Shown piece after piece: positions 36,272 through 45,591 of a stretch of 64,000 bases of DNA; within the stretch, counting starts at the first letter, position 1, and each line of letters opens with the position of its first letter. The DNA lies in NCBI GenBank assembly GCA_964468645.1, contig CAYXUU010000005.1, forward strand, positions 1 through 64,000. Reading direction: 5' to 3'. This DNA comes from JAIOZK01 sp964468645. Lineage in GTDB: Bacteria > Bacteroidota > Bacteroidia > Bacteroidales > JAIOZK01. The notes under the pieces were generated by a model. The model was not told where the DNA came from, searched no databases, and was given only the letters and a program-made list of their open reading frames with translations. A program made the translations under genes and the position numbers.

Positions 36272-37540
36272 TCAATTTTTACGATCGTTTATATCATAGG
36301 CCATCAATGCCTCTTCATGCCTGACATACAGGATTCCATCATTGATAACCAGGTGTGACCAGTGTGGACCTGTTCCCAGCGGGACCTGAAATGAGCTGAT
36401 TACCCTGAATGCTTCAGGATCAGCTTTTACCAGTGCGATGTTCCCATCCTTTTCATCATAACAATATAGCATGTTATTGGCAGCAATGATAGATCCCTTA
36501 TTATGCCACTCGGACTCATACATTATTTCTCCTGTATTCCAGTGCATACAAACCCACCGGCCCATACGGTTATGTTCCCAGTTGGCACCATAAACATAAT
36601 CACCAATTCTTACAACACCTCCATGGTGGACATCAAGGGTAGAGTCAATATATTTCACTGAAACTGATGAAAGGTCTTCTTCAAGTTTCAACATCACACT
36701 TTTATGATCATATCCATTGGTGATAAATAACTCACCCTGATGGAACAAAGGTGTGTTGATCTGTATGTTCCAACCCTGATCATTGCTGATTTCTCCATAA
36801 TTGTAAGTCCATAATATTTCACCATGATCAGGATCAATACCAAAAACAAAATTCTTTGTGAGATTAACGATCATCTGTTTACCATTCCAGTTCACCAGCA
36901 GGGGAGAAACATAAGCCGGTTCATCTTCAAGACTTTCTGATGTCCAGATAGTTTCTCCTGTAAGTTTATCAATGGCTATCATGGTGGTGATATTTCCACC
37001 CGGGGTATAAAACACTTTGTTGTCAACGATTAGTGGGGATTCTGATATTCCCCATCTGCCATAAGTACCTTCAAATTCCTTGCTGGCCTTACGATCCCAG
37101 ATTTTTTCTCCACTGATGGCATGAATACAGGCTACATCTCCATTTCCACTGCTAAGGTATATTCTTTCATTCTCGATGGTTGGGGTGCAACGGCTGTCAG
37201 GAAAAGATCCAGGCCAGGCCGTTCCATAAGGTGTTTGCCATTTAATATTACCATTAAAGTCAACAGCGATCAACATATCGACAGTATCATTGATTCCAGT
37301 AAAATAAATGGCATTATGTGCTATCGTTACCGAAGAATATCCTTTATCAAGGCCATCAAGCGACCACAATAATTTCGGCCCATCATCAGGCCATTCTTCC
37401 AGTAGGCCCGTTTCATAATAGATTCCATCCCTGTCTGTTCCTCTCCATTGACTTATCTGCTGTGAGCATGCATATTGTAGTGTAAGAAAGGAAATGAGTA
37501 ATGTGAGTAGTAAACTTCTTTTCATCAGTTGTTGGTTCAT
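36272..37540 (-). CDS. QWRG-type PQQ-like propeller lipoprotein (array member 4)
   Basis: A 422-residue lipoprotein (LISFLTLQYAC signal; start MNQQLMKRSL or the ATG at codon 6). It opens ISQWRGTDRDGIYYETGLLE. Blades include IHAISGEKIWDRKASKEFE, IDKLTGETIWTSESLED and IDPDHGEILWTYNYGE, and it ends LYVRHEEALMAYDI. It is the more diverged of the array, with a WGISE block replacing FGITE. It precedes member 3 by about 20 bp and follows a 340-bp spacer. Confidence 0.84.
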   Translation of the reverse strand: MNQQLMKRSLLLTLLISFLTLQYACSQQISQWRGTDRDGIYYETGLLEEWPDDGPKLLWSLDGLDKGYSSVTIAHNAIYFTGINDTVDMLIAVDFNGNIKWQTPYGTAWPGSFPDSRCTPTIENERIYLSSGNGDVACIHAISGEKIWDRKASKEFEGTYGRWGISESPLIVDNKVFYTPGGNITTMIAIDKLTGETIWTSESLEDEPAYVSPLLVNWNGKQMIVNLTKNFVFGIDPDHGEILWTYNYGEISNDQGWNIQINTPLFHQGELFITNGYDHKSVMLKLEEDLSSVSVKYIDSTLDVHHGGVVRIGDYVYGANWEHNRMGRWVCMHWNTGEIMYESEWHNKGSIIAANNMLYCYDEKDGNIALVKADPEAFRVISSFQVPLGTGPHWSHLVINDGILYVRHEEALMAYDINDRKN

Positions 37541-37880
37541 AAGAATAACTAATTATATAATAGCTGGTGTCATTACCAATATTACAAACGGAGGGATTTG
37601 AGATTGGCGTTAACAAATATAAAAATATATCTGCAAGTAAACTTCTTTGATTCATAAAACGATCCCCTAAAATAAATTATTTTATTTGAATTGTTAAATG
37701 ATAACTCTGATATGCGGTAGAAAATAAGGGATAACCGGAAATAATAAGCGTTCTATGCAATAGGGATACTATTATTGATCACCGAAATAAGCTGTTAATT
37801 TGATCCGGGGCTATTATTATCAGAAACATATAATAGCATTAACTGCCTCCCAGAGAGGAAAGTATTTTACTTTGGTTTTT
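37541..37880. other. Intergenic spacer inside the propeller array
   Basis: An AT-rich 340-bp stretch. No gene, palindrome or clear promoter stands out. It splits the array into member 5 and members 1-4 and may hold the promoter for the latter. Confidence 0.5.
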
Positions 37881-39098
37881 TCAATCAGCTGAAATATCAT
37901 AAACCATCAGGGATGTTCCATGCCGCACATACAATTTCTTATCATTGATCACCAGGTGAGCCCAGTGTTGTTTTTCCCCGTAGGGTACCCTAAAGGAACT
38001 AATTAGTTCGGCATGATCTCCCTCGGGTTTAACCAGGCCTACCCATCCTCTTTCATCATAGAAATATAGCATTCCATCGGCGAAGGTGGTATTGCCACGT
38101 TTCATATCCATGTTAGAGGACAGCACTTCACCTGTGTTCCAGTCGATCACCCAGTATTTGGCATTGTTATGCCCGGCACCATAAAGTTTCTCATTTAAAA
38201 GGATCACGCCACCCATCTGGTTATCCAGGTTATCATCCTGCCACACTTCAGTAACCTCGGAGCCATCATCGGAAAGTTTCAGCTTTACACCACCTTTACC
38301 ATATCCGCTCACGCAATATAAATAACCATCATGTAATAAGGGTGTATTGGGATGCACCGACCAGCGGTTTGTATGTTCAAACAGCCACAAAATTTTTCCA
38401 TCGGAGGCATCTATTCCCATGATAGAACCCATTGTCATAACCACGAGGAGTTTTCTTCCATCCATATCAAATATTGCCGGGGAACCATAAGCAGTCACTT
38501 CCTCGTTTCCTTTGCTTTTCCAGATAAGTTTTCCGGTGTCTTTGTTTAATGCTATAATATTGGCATCAATCCCACCGGGGGTAACGAATAAAACATCATC
38601 ATCAATCAGTAGGTTTTCTGTAAAACCCCATTTAATATTACGGCCGTCATAATCTTTCATCAGTTCGATATTCCAGGCTTCATCGCCATTGGAAGCATCC
38701 AGGCATGACAATCTTCCAAAAGCGGTCATGATATAAAGTTTGCCATCGTAGAATAAAGGAGTACTTCGAACACCTTCCCAGCTTTCTATCCAGGATTTTC
38801 CAATATCCTTTTTCCAAAGAAGGTTACCACTGTGATCAAGTGCATAAACAAAGGCCCGTCCGTCAACAGTGCCGGCAGTGTAGATCACATCCTTAAGAAC
38901 AGTCGCTGATGCATGCCCGTCGCCGAGTTCATCGAAATGCCATAATAATTCCGGACCATCATCTGGCCATTGCTTCAGGAGACCTGTTTCGAAATAAATC
39001 CCGTCCCGGTTTTCTCCGCGCCATTGGACAACATCCTGGGCCATCAGGGAAGTGATAACGAAAAAGAATAAATATGAAATAATTAATTGTTTCCTCAT
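37881..39098 (-). CDS. QWRG-type PQQ-like propeller, secreted (array member 5)
   Basis: A 405-residue protein with a signal peptide (LIISYLFFFVITSLMAQ). It opens VVQWRGENRDGIYFETGLLK and has LDASNGDEAWNIELMKDYD, LNKDTGKLIWKSKGNEEV, IDASDGKILWLFEHTN and closing LYVRHGTSLMVYDI. It is the 5'-most array member. A TATTTTTG sequence at 39141-39148 (minus strand) matches a Bacteroidota -7 element, though no well-spaced -33 partner was found. Confidence 0.85.
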   Translation of the reverse strand: MRKQLIISYLFFFVITSLMAQDVVQWRGENRDGIYFETGLLKQWPDDGPELLWHFDELGDGHASATVLKDVIYTAGTVDGRAFVYALDHSGNLLWKKDIGKSWIESWEGVRSTPLFYDGKLYIMTAFGRLSCLDASNGDEAWNIELMKDYDGRNIKWGFTENLLIDDDVLFVTPGGIDANIIALNKDTGKLIWKSKGNEEVTAYGSPAIFDMDGRKLLVVMTMGSIMGIDASDGKILWLFEHTNRWSVHPNTPLLHDGYLYCVSGYGKGGVKLKLSDDGSEVTEVWQDDNLDNQMGGVILLNEKLYGAGHNNAKYWVIDWNTGEVLSSNMDMKRGNTTFADGMLYFYDERGWVGLVKPEGDHAELISSFRVPYGEKQHWAHLVINDKKLYVRHGTSLMVYDISAD

Positions 39099-39259
39099 CT
39101 TTTTAAATTATCTTTTTGTAATTATTTGAATAAGTGGAACCAAAAATATGGATTAGTTTTCTGCCGTGTTTAATTTTTAACAAATTTTTAGAAATGGAAT
39201 TCAGCTAAGTATTGTTATTGGTTCTATTTCTCAATGTGCACTATATATTCTCCTTGACT

Positions 39260-39330
39260 CACTGTGGTTTAATTTATTATACTTTAACCACTGAGAACAC
39301 AGAGTTTAACAGGGAACACAGAGGGATTTT
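39260..39330. repeat. Intergenic repeat (copy C)
   Basis: CACTGTGGTTTAA (39260-39272) is roughly complementary to TTTAACCACTGAG (39283-39295), and the right arm continues GAACACAGAG, the word also found in copy B at 20709-20718. It sits in the 326-bp gap between convergently placed clusters (39099-39424), which otherwise holds no gene. Confidence 0.55.
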
Positions 39331-39424
39331 TGTGCCTGCTATGTAATTCAAATTAATAAAACAAATCTGACAATGTGATAGCTATGTGATCATAATACTT
39401 TTACAGAATAAAAGCGAGCATGAC

Positions 39425-40177
39425 CTAACCTGTCATCGAACAATAGACCGCATATTTGTTAACAGCATCAAGGTAATGAACCTGATTCTCTTCTCCGGAT
39501 GTAAGAAATTCTTGTTCAATTATAAAACCTGCTTCAATCAATTCCGAAACAATTTCGTCTTCTCTTTCAAGTGCATTCACAGTACTCTCTATCAATAAAC
39601 CTCCAGGTTTCAAAAGGCGGTAAAATGAATTGGCTGCACTACGGGTTTCTTCGGTACAGGCTCGTCGCAGTCCATTCTGGTTCAGAATCAGGTCAAAATT
39701 GTCTGCGGGTAATTCCGGATCATTCCAGTTTGAAACCTGATAAGTACAGAATCCACCTGCTTTATACAGAGCTAAAAATTCTCTTTTAACGTAAGCCTCC
39801 CTCACATGATACTCTTTACGCCGTAAATATTCCGGCATATAGGGGATGACCAGACGCCAGTCGGCACATCGCCAGAGGACATTGCTGGTATCCGCCCTGT
39901 TTTTACTGAATTGTATTGCCAGTGTTGAAATGTCAATGGCTGTTACGTGATGGCCCATATGTGCCATAAATTCCCCCAGCAGGGAAATACCGCATCCGGC
40001 ATATAGTATCTTCAGAGGGGTGTTTAATCCATAACGGTTTACAAATTTTTCAATATACTGTGAATGCCTGAACTGCGACTGATCTCCCCATTTACCGCTC
40101 AATTCCTCTTTATAGATATTATTCCAGTACTCCGGGTCTGACCAGGCATTGAATTGACTGGTTTTGTGATTTTTCAT
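39425..40177 (-). CDS. Class I SAM-dependent methyltransferase
   Basis: About 250 residues from MKNHKTSQFNAWSDPEYW; an upstream in-frame ATG would overlap the PDZ gene. Motif I is LKILYAGCGISLLGEFMA, the acidic loop end is VTAIDIS, and the region FDLILNQNGLRR is motif IV, followed by FYRLLKPGGLLIEST. The fold is that of thiopurine/small-molecule type methyltransferases; the acceptor is unknown. It is the last gene of a three-gene operon with the PDZ and HD genes. Confidence 0.8.
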   Translation of the reverse strand: MKNHKTSQFNAWSDPEYWNNIYKEELSGKWGDQSQFRHSQYIEKFVNRYGLNTPLKILYAGCGISLLGEFMAHMGHHVTAIDISTLAIQFSKNRADTSNVLWRCADWRLVIPYMPEYLRRKEYHVREAYVKREFLALYKAGGFCTYQVSNWNDPELPADNFDLILNQNGLRRACTEETRSAANSFYRLLKPGGLLIESTVNALEREDEIVSELIEAGFIIEQEFLTSGEENQVHYLDAVNKYAVYCSMTG

Positions 40178-40199
40178 AGCTCGGTTATTAAATGTGAAT

Positions 40200-40724
40200 T
40201 TAAAATAGAAATGATATTCTTGCCAGTGGAACACGCATCGACGGCACCTTAATAATGATCTCTATGCGCTCATGTTCCCTGAGGATATTTATAACAACCT
40301 CTTTTCCCTGGTTGTCAATCAATAGCCTGTAAAGATGATTTACATTATTCATCATTACCTGGTCTCCAACGCGTAATCCTGATTTATCCATTGTTTTACC
40401 TGATGTGACCCTCTGTATCTCAAAAATCTCCCCTTCCAGGGTATCAGGTGTTGCATAGCCAAAACCTAGCTGCTTGTTAACCTGACGTATGGTAACCAGT
40501 GAAACTGTAATCCCTGCCATGAATAATACAACAAGTGAGATGCCGGCAATAATGATCAATCCCTTAAATACTTCCTTTAACTTCTTACCCATTTTCCATG
40601 TGATTGTTTTATAGATGCCAAATAACATTAAGCTTAAAATCCCCAGGGATATCATTGTCATTGTTATTGCCTCATATTGATAAGGGTAAGGATAAAGAAG
40701 GGTAGATAAGATCCGTGTATTCAT
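40200..40724 (-). CDS. Two-TM protein with C-terminal PDZ domain
   Basis: A 174-residue protein. Two TM helices (about 22-41 and 55-78) precede a PDZ-like domain from about 95 (EIFEIQRVTSGKTMDKSG, LRVGDQVMMNN, GKEVVINILREHERIEI). The 'SGL..GD.V' core is well conserved. No protease domain accompanies it, so it probably tethers or presents a partner at the membrane. It overlaps the HD gene stop by ATGA. Confidence 0.72.
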   Translation of the reverse strand: MNTRILSTLLYPYPYQYEAITMTMISLGILSLMLFGIYKTITWKMGKKLKEVFKGLIIIAGISLVVLFMAGITVSLVTIRQVNKQLGFGYATPDTLEGEIFEIQRVTSGKTMDKSGLRVGDQVMMNNVNHLYRLLIDNQGKEVVINILREHERIEIIIKVPSMRVPLARISFLF

Positions 40725-41317
40725 GGTTTCCTTCTTTTCATGAAAAGACTGATATTCTTTAATTTTTCAAAATCAACTTTTGTTAAAATTTCTCTTCTGC
40801 GAGCAACAAGATCTGTTAATTCGGTCATCATATCCTTATTCACTTTTTGTGCCATTGGAATAATAAACAATTCAGTCTGTGTGAGATATTCTGAGATTTT
40901 CTTCCTGCTTTGGATACCACGGTGAAGATCAGTAAGATTGCTAATGCGGTCGGCACATTTGAGCAGCAGGGCATTCTTCGATCCTGTGTCATATAGTCTT
41001 TTCAGGTATCGGGTTTTCGTTTCCCCTTTTTGTATAGTTACTTCCAGTACCAGTTCAACCACCAGCTGGCTTTCATGATCTATCCACCTGATCTCATTAA
41101 TCTGGGTTTCGGGCAGGTCTTCCAGCAGGTCATGTAGCAGTGAAGCCTTCAGCAGAACGCTGTTATGGTATTGTTTATAATCAAGTAATATTCCCAGTGT
41201 AGAGAAGCAATGCCTGAACTGGTTGCCTCCTACTTTCCGCTTAACACCGATCAATGCAGTTGCCTTGAGGATGTAAGGGGCAAGGACGAGGTTTTTGAGG
41301 GTCTCGATGTCGTTCAT
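40721..41317 (-). CDS. HD-domain phosphohydrolase (SpoT/MESH1-like)
   Basis: A stand-alone 198-residue HD protein with the RSH hydrolase layout: RHCFSTLGILLDY with the first metal His, SLLHDLLEDLPE with the HD pair, and KCADRISNLTDL with the distal Asp. Small proteins of this type hydrolyse (p)ppGpp or related nucleotides in a Mn-dependent way. It is coupled to PDZ and methyltransferase genes. A RelA/SpoT synthetase-domain protein is encoded 19 kb away on the other strand, so an alarmone link is possible but unproven. Confidence 0.78.
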   Translation of the reverse strand: MNDIETLKNLVLAPYILKATALIGVKRKVGGNQFRHCFSTLGILLDYKQYHNSVLLKASLLHDLLEDLPETQINEIRWIDHESQLVVELVLEVTIQKGETKTRYLKRLYDTGSKNALLLKCADRISNLTDLHRGIQSRKKISEYLTQTELFIIPMAQKVNKDMMTELTDLVARRREILTKVDFEKLKNISLFMKRRKP

Positions 41318-41405
41318 GGTGAATAGAATGATGCAAGCTTAGTGCCATTAAGTATAGAATGCGCAACACCAGATTGTTAGCAAATGCAACAAAAACAGGA
41401 TGTAT

Positions 41406-41430
41406 GGTTGATGCGTGGTATTTGCGTGAA
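41406..41430 (+). repeat. Left copy of a 25-bp inverted repeat flanking the WD40 locus
   Basis: GGTTGATGCGTG...TGCGTGAA at 41406-41430 matches the reverse complement of 55479-55503 at 21 of 25 positions. The two copies face each other across 14 kb that carries the sigma54-AAA, DUF4062, WD40 and DUF4143 genes. Confidence 0.6.
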
Positions 41431-41498
41431 GGTATCAATGTTGTTCACGACATGAACATTTATTTATGTTCTGAATTACATTTAGGGTAATATAAGTA

Positions 41499-41529
41499 TT
41501 TGTCCATCCAGATAATCTTGTTAATTTTA
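41499..41529 (+). promoter_or_regulatory. Candidate promoter of the accessory operon
   Basis: TTTG (41499-41502), exactly 19 nt, then TAATTTTA (41522-41529) match the Bacteroidota consensus TTTG-N19-TAnnTTTG except for the last base. The start codon of the sigma54-like AAA gene follows 28 bp later. Confidence 0.55.
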
Positions 41530-41557
41530 GTAGTTCAAATATTAATACCGGAGATAT

Positions 41558-43297
41558 ATGAATAGTCTGCAGGAAAACACCTATGAAGGTTTCAGGATCA
41601 AAAGTCCCGCAATGAAGAAAGTATATAGGGAAATTGAAGCCTTTGCAAAGCATGGATTTAACTGCATACTGTTTGGCCCTTCAGGTTCCGGGAAAGAGTT
41701 TCTGGCACATCATTACTATAAAGTCTTCAGAGACTGCCATCAAAACCCAGGACAGATGTTCTCATTGAATTGCCAGAGCCTGACAAGTGAATCGGCAAGA
41801 AGCGAGTTGTTTGGCCACACCAGGGGAGCTTTTACAAATGCCATCCAGGAAAGGGACGGCATATTCATCACGGCAAAGAACGGGGTGCTATTCCTGGATG
41901 AGATCGGGGAACTATCCATGGACATGCAAACCATGCTGCTGAGGGCCATTGATCCCGGAGAGGCACAGAAACTGGGATCGGATAAGATCTATAAAACGAA
42001 TAATGTAGCAATTGTCGGTGCTACTGACAGGCCTCCCCAAGAACTAAAAAAACAACTGCTGTACCGGATGGGACAGGTGATCAAGGTGCCAGGGCTGGAA
42101 GAGAGAAAAGAAGATATCCCTGAGGCACTTTACTTTTTTATCAATAATATGTTCCACGACCGCTTGCATATCATCGACAGGATACAGAAACTTATACCCG
42201 AAACCGATGATATCCAAAATGACAGGAGGAAGAATAAACTTCTTCAGAGTATTTGCCGTAAAATAACAGCTGAGCTAGTGCCCCTGGTGGAAGAGAGAAA
42301 ATGGCCAGGGAATTTCAGGTCACTTAACAGTGTGATCAGTTCTGCCCTGGTAAGAGTCGACCTGCAGCCGGAAGAAGATTATATTAAGGCGATCAAGAAA
42401 TACTTTATCCATTATGCTGATGCAGAGCAGGAAAGATGGAAGCTTAAGACAGAAGAAGCAGGCTTTGATCCTGATATTATGCATGCCCTGGACGAGAACT
42501 TCAGCAGGTGGAGAATGGAAGAGAAAAAACACTGGGCTACACTCCTGACCGGATTTAAAGAAAGCTCATTCCTCCGGGGTGATCTCGAAGATGAATTTGA
42601 CTTTAAATCCCGCACCCTGCAGAACCGTTTAAAAGCCCTTGTTGAAGCAGGGGTAATCAGCAGCTCTGGGAGTAAAGGGGATGTTTACAGGGTGGCAGGC
42701 AAAATCCCGGTGAAAAAGCTGGAAGAAAAACCTGTCAAAATTGAAAAAGAAGAAGGCACTTTCGATTTACCCGACACCACTATTAAAGCAGAAGAACGTG
42801 AAAAGGAAATTTATGAAATTATTGGTTTTCTTGAAAAAGACACCCATGTATTCATAAGTGGTAATGCCGGGGCCGGAAAAACAACAGTAGCCTACCTGCT
42901 AGGCAAAGTATTGAAGAAAATGAAAAGTGATGTATATTACTATGAACTGAAAGATGAAGGGATGAATGGTTTTATAAAGGACCTGGGCAATTTCCTGCTG
43001 CAACAGGGATTTGAAGATGTGGCCTATTTACAGTCCAACCGACCTTTTATGCTGCATACCGATGCAGCTGCCCTTAGCGGTTACATCAACAACTTCTTTT
43101 CAGGGAAACACAAACCGGTCTTCCTGATCGATAACCTGCAGATGCTAAAATCCCGTGAAGGACTTGATACATTACATGTGATGCTGCAATACTGGCTGGA
43201 CCCGGTATTTGTATTTATGGGTGATAAAATGAGCAATGAACTGATATTTGGGGAAAAGGCGAGGATAGTGGAGTTCAGGATAAGTGCCAGGGGGTGA
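41558..43297 (+). CDS. Sigma54-activator-like AAA+ domain fused to winged helix and second P-loop NTPase
   Basis: A 579-residue protein. Residues 15-285 form a sigma54-interaction AAA+ domain: Walker A GPSGSGKE (40-47), GAFTNA (90-95, in place of the sigma54-contacting GAFTGA), Walker B VLFLDEIGE (110-118), and sensor-2 WPGNFRSL (249-256). A winged-helix-like segment spans about 335-385 (SRTLQNRLKALVEAGVIS). A second P-loop domain follows about 410-575 with GNAGAGKTT (435-443) and VFLIDNLQML, lacking the usual catalytic acid. There is no Fis-type DNA-binding tail. The Gly-to-Asn loop change suggests it no longer drives sigma54 and may act as a regulatory ATPase of the locus. It begins the plus-strand operon. 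Confidence 0.82.
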   Translation: MNSLQENTYEGFRIKSPAMKKVYREIEAFAKHGFNCILFGPSGSGKEFLAHHYYKVFRDCHQNPGQMFSLNCQSLTSESARSELFGHTRGAFTNAIQERDGIFITAKNGVLFLDEIGELSMDMQTMLLRAIDPGEAQKLGSDKIYKTNNVAIVGATDRPPQELKKQLLYRMGQVIKVPGLEERKEDIPEALYFFINNMFHDRLHIIDRIQKLIPETDDIQNDRRKNKLLQSICRKITAELVPLVEERKWPGNFRSLNSVISSALVRVDLQPEEDYIKAIKKYFIHYADAEQERWKLKTEEAGFDPDIMHALDENFSRWRMEEKKHWATLLTGFKESSFLRGDLEDEFDFKSRTLQNRLKALVEAGVISSSGSKGDVYRVAGKIPVKKLEEKPVKIEKEEGTFDLPDTTIKAEEREKEIYEIIGFLEKDTHVFISGNAGAGKTTVAYLLGKVLKKMKSDVYYYELKDEGMNGFIKDLGNFLLQQGFEDVAYLQSNRPFMLHTDAAALSGYINNFFSGKHKPVFLIDNLQMLKSREGLDTLHVMLQYWLDPVFVFMGDKMSNELIFGEKARIVEFRISARG

Positions 43298-43328
43298 AGG
43301 GGATTATTATTTAACATAAAATATTTCA

Positions 43329-45587
43329 ATGCCACAACAAACAAGAGTATTTCGTGTCTTTGTTAGTTCCACCTTCTCTGACATGAAGGAAGAACGCATG
43401 ATATTGCAAAAAGAAGTATTTCCCAAACTTGAAAGGTTTTGTGAGAAAAATGGTGCCAGGTTCCAGGGAGTGGACCTGCGATGGGGAGTGAATGAGGAGC
43501 TCTCACTCGACCAGAAAACATTACAAACTTGTCTGAATGAGATTGAGCGTTGTCAGACACTATCACCCAAACCTAATTTCCTGATCTTGCTAGGGGACAG
43601 GTACGGATGGCAGCCTATTCCGGAAGTAATCCCTGAGAACGAGATGAAATTGATTGGGGATCAGATAATTGAGGCTGATAATAAGGAAGTGAGATTGATA
43701 TGGGATGAAGAGAAGAACATTGAGGGTTGGTATAGATTAGATACCAATGCAAAGCCTCCTGCATATGTGTTACAACCCAGGGAGAAGGAATACGATGAAT
43801 ACAATAAATGGAAGCCGGTTGAAGATGAAATCCGAACAATACTGAGAGATGTTGTTGAGCAACTAAATTTCAACGAGGAACAAAAAAAGAAATATTTTAC
43901 CTCTGCCACCCACCAGGAAATTCTAAAAGGAGCACTTAACCTGCCCAGGGAAATTAAAAATCCCGAAGAGCATGTCTTTGTATATATCCGAAAAGCAGGA
44001 AATATGCCTGTTGATAGTTCTGCAGAAGGATATATTGATCTTAAAGATGGTAAGCAGGATCCATATTGCAAAAAGCAACTTGATGATCTAAAGCGGAAGT
44101 TAAAGGATATGCTTGATCCGGAAAAAGTAGTAATAAAAGATACTGAACCTGAAGAACCAGATGAAGAAATAAAATGGCAGGACAAATACACTCAATTAAA
44201 AGAACAGAGTGACAATTTTAAGCAATATGATGCTGTCTGGGATGGAAATAAGACCAGAATCAAAGATCCTGAAGTCTGTGCACGGGATGTTTATAAATCT
44301 TTAAGAAGGGTTATTGAAGGCCAGCTAAAGGATTTAGAGGAGATTGATAAAATAGACCATGAGGTAAAATTACATCATAGATTCAAAAACAGGCTTGTTG
44401 AACATTTTAAAGGAAGAAACGAAATCCTTGAAACAATCCATAACTATATTCATTCTCCCTCGGAAAAACGGATTATGTCCATGATTGGTGATTCCGGTTC
44501 GGGGAAATCAAGTGTGATGGCAAAGGCCATCAGTATTATAGCTGATAATGAAGAAAAAGTAAATAATAAGCCGGTATTGGTCTATCGGTTTATCGGAGTC
44601 ACCTCTTCATCGACAAATATCATCTCCTTGTTGAGAAGCATTTGCGGGCAAATTGCAAAAGGATTTAATGAAACACTTGAATCCATTGCAGGAGAAGACC
44701 AGAAAGAATCCCTGTATGAAATATATGGGCTAAGTGAAGTGCTTCGTAAGTGCCTTAATCTTGCAACAGCAGAAAAACCAATTATCCTGTTCCTTGATGC
44801 TCTGAACCAGTTGCAAGAACACGACAATGCAAAATCCCTGTACTGGCTTCCCCGGGAATTATCTGAACATGTTAGAATAGTTGTCTCCTCCTTACCCGAA
44901 CTAACAGATATTCTTAATGATACATATCAGAAAGAACTTTCCTTTTTACCTGAAGATGAGGCAAGGGATATATTGAAAGGCTGGATGGAATCTATTGAAA
45001 GGTCATTAACACAAGAGCAGTATAAAGAAGTGATCCAAAGCTTTTTAAAAACAGGCAAAGACAGGACCGGATTAGCTATTTATTTGAAGATTGCTTTTGA
45101 GGTTGCGAAACACTGGCATTCATATATAAAGGATTTTGAGTTGCAGGATGATGTGAGTGGATTGATTGAAAATTATTTTGATTTCCTCGAAAGAGAACAT
45201 CATGAAGACTTTGTTAAGACAGCAATTTGCTATATGCTCTGTGGTAAATATGCCGGATTAACAGAAAATGAAATACTGGAAATACTGGTATTTGATAAAG
45301 AATTCTGGGATAAGGTATTTCTGGCAAAGGAGGGAGGAATATGTCATAGTGATCATGTTCATGAGCTCAGGGATCTGGAAGAACATTTTAAAAAGCAAAA
45401 AGGGGTACTAAAGACTGCTATGAAGATCCCCATTGCAGTATGGTCCCGATTGTTCCTTGACCTGGAACCTTTCCTTACTGAAAAAGATGCAGATGGAGTG
45501 CCGATTATTACTTTTTTTCATCAGCAGTTTTTTGAGGTGTTGATGGAGCGGTATCAATTGGTTGAAGAAGTAGAATCAAATCCTTGA
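43329..45587 (+). CDS. DUF4062-NACHT-like STAND NTPase (NLR-type, lacking its WD40 half)
   Basis: A 752-residue protein. Residues 5-100 are DUF4062, a TIR-like fold (RVFRVFVSSTFSDMKEERM, VDLRWGV, NFLILLGDRYGW). A NACHT-like NTPase follows from about 350: Walker A GDSGSGKSS (387-395), Walker B IILFLDALNQL (485-495), IVVSSLPE sensor, then a winged-helix and helical tail ending ITFFHQQFFEVLMERY. In relatives with the eukaryotic NWD1-like plan (DUF4062-NACHT-WD40) the chain continues 'R..LADYF...LY' into WD40 repeats. Here that text begins the next gene, 4 nt after the stop. The split pair probably assembles as one sensor/effector complex. Confidence 0.85.
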   Translation: MPQQTRVFRVFVSSTFSDMKEERMILQKEVFPKLERFCEKNGARFQGVDLRWGVNEELSLDQKTLQTCLNEIERCQTLSPKPNFLILLGDRYGWQPIPEVIPENEMKLIGDQIIEADNKEVRLIWDEEKNIEGWYRLDTNAKPPAYVLQPREKEYDEYNKWKPVEDEIRTILRDVVEQLNFNEEQKKKYFTSATHQEILKGALNLPREIKNPEEHVFVYIRKAGNMPVDSSAEGYIDLKDGKQDPYCKKQLDDLKRKLKDMLDPEKVVIKDTEPEEPDEEIKWQDKYTQLKEQSDNFKQYDAVWDGNKTRIKDPEVCARDVYKSLRRVIEGQLKDLEEIDKIDHEVKLHHRFKNRLVEHFKGRNEILETIHNYIHSPSEKRIMSMIGDSGSGKSSVMAKAISIIADNEEKVNNKPVLVYRFIGVTSSSTNIISLLRSICGQIAKGFNETLESIAGEDQKESLYEIYGLSEVLRKCLNLATAEKPIILFLDALNQLQEHDNAKSLYWLPRELSEHVRIVVSSLPELTDILNDTYQKELSFLPEDEARDILKGWMESIERSLTQEQYKEVIQSFLKTGKDRTGLAIYLKIAFEVAKHWHSYIKDFELQDDVSGLIENYFDFLEREHHEDFVKTAICYMLCGKYAGLTENEILEILVFDKEFWDKVFLAKEGGICHSDHVHELRDLEEHFKKQKGVLKTAMKIPIAVWSRLFLDLEPFLTEKDADGVPIITFFHQQFFEVLMERYQLVEEVESNP

Positions 45588-45591
45588 AAGA

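Noticed and set aside
19594..39098. PQQ-like propellers as quinoprotein alcohol dehydrogenases
   Set aside because: No heme c motif, no dehydrogenase-length chains and no PQQ synthesis genes; only the generic blade motif is supported.
41558..43297. A normal sigma54-dependent transcription activator
   Set aside because: GAFTNA replaces GAFTGA, there is no Fis DNA-binding domain, and a second NTPase is attached.
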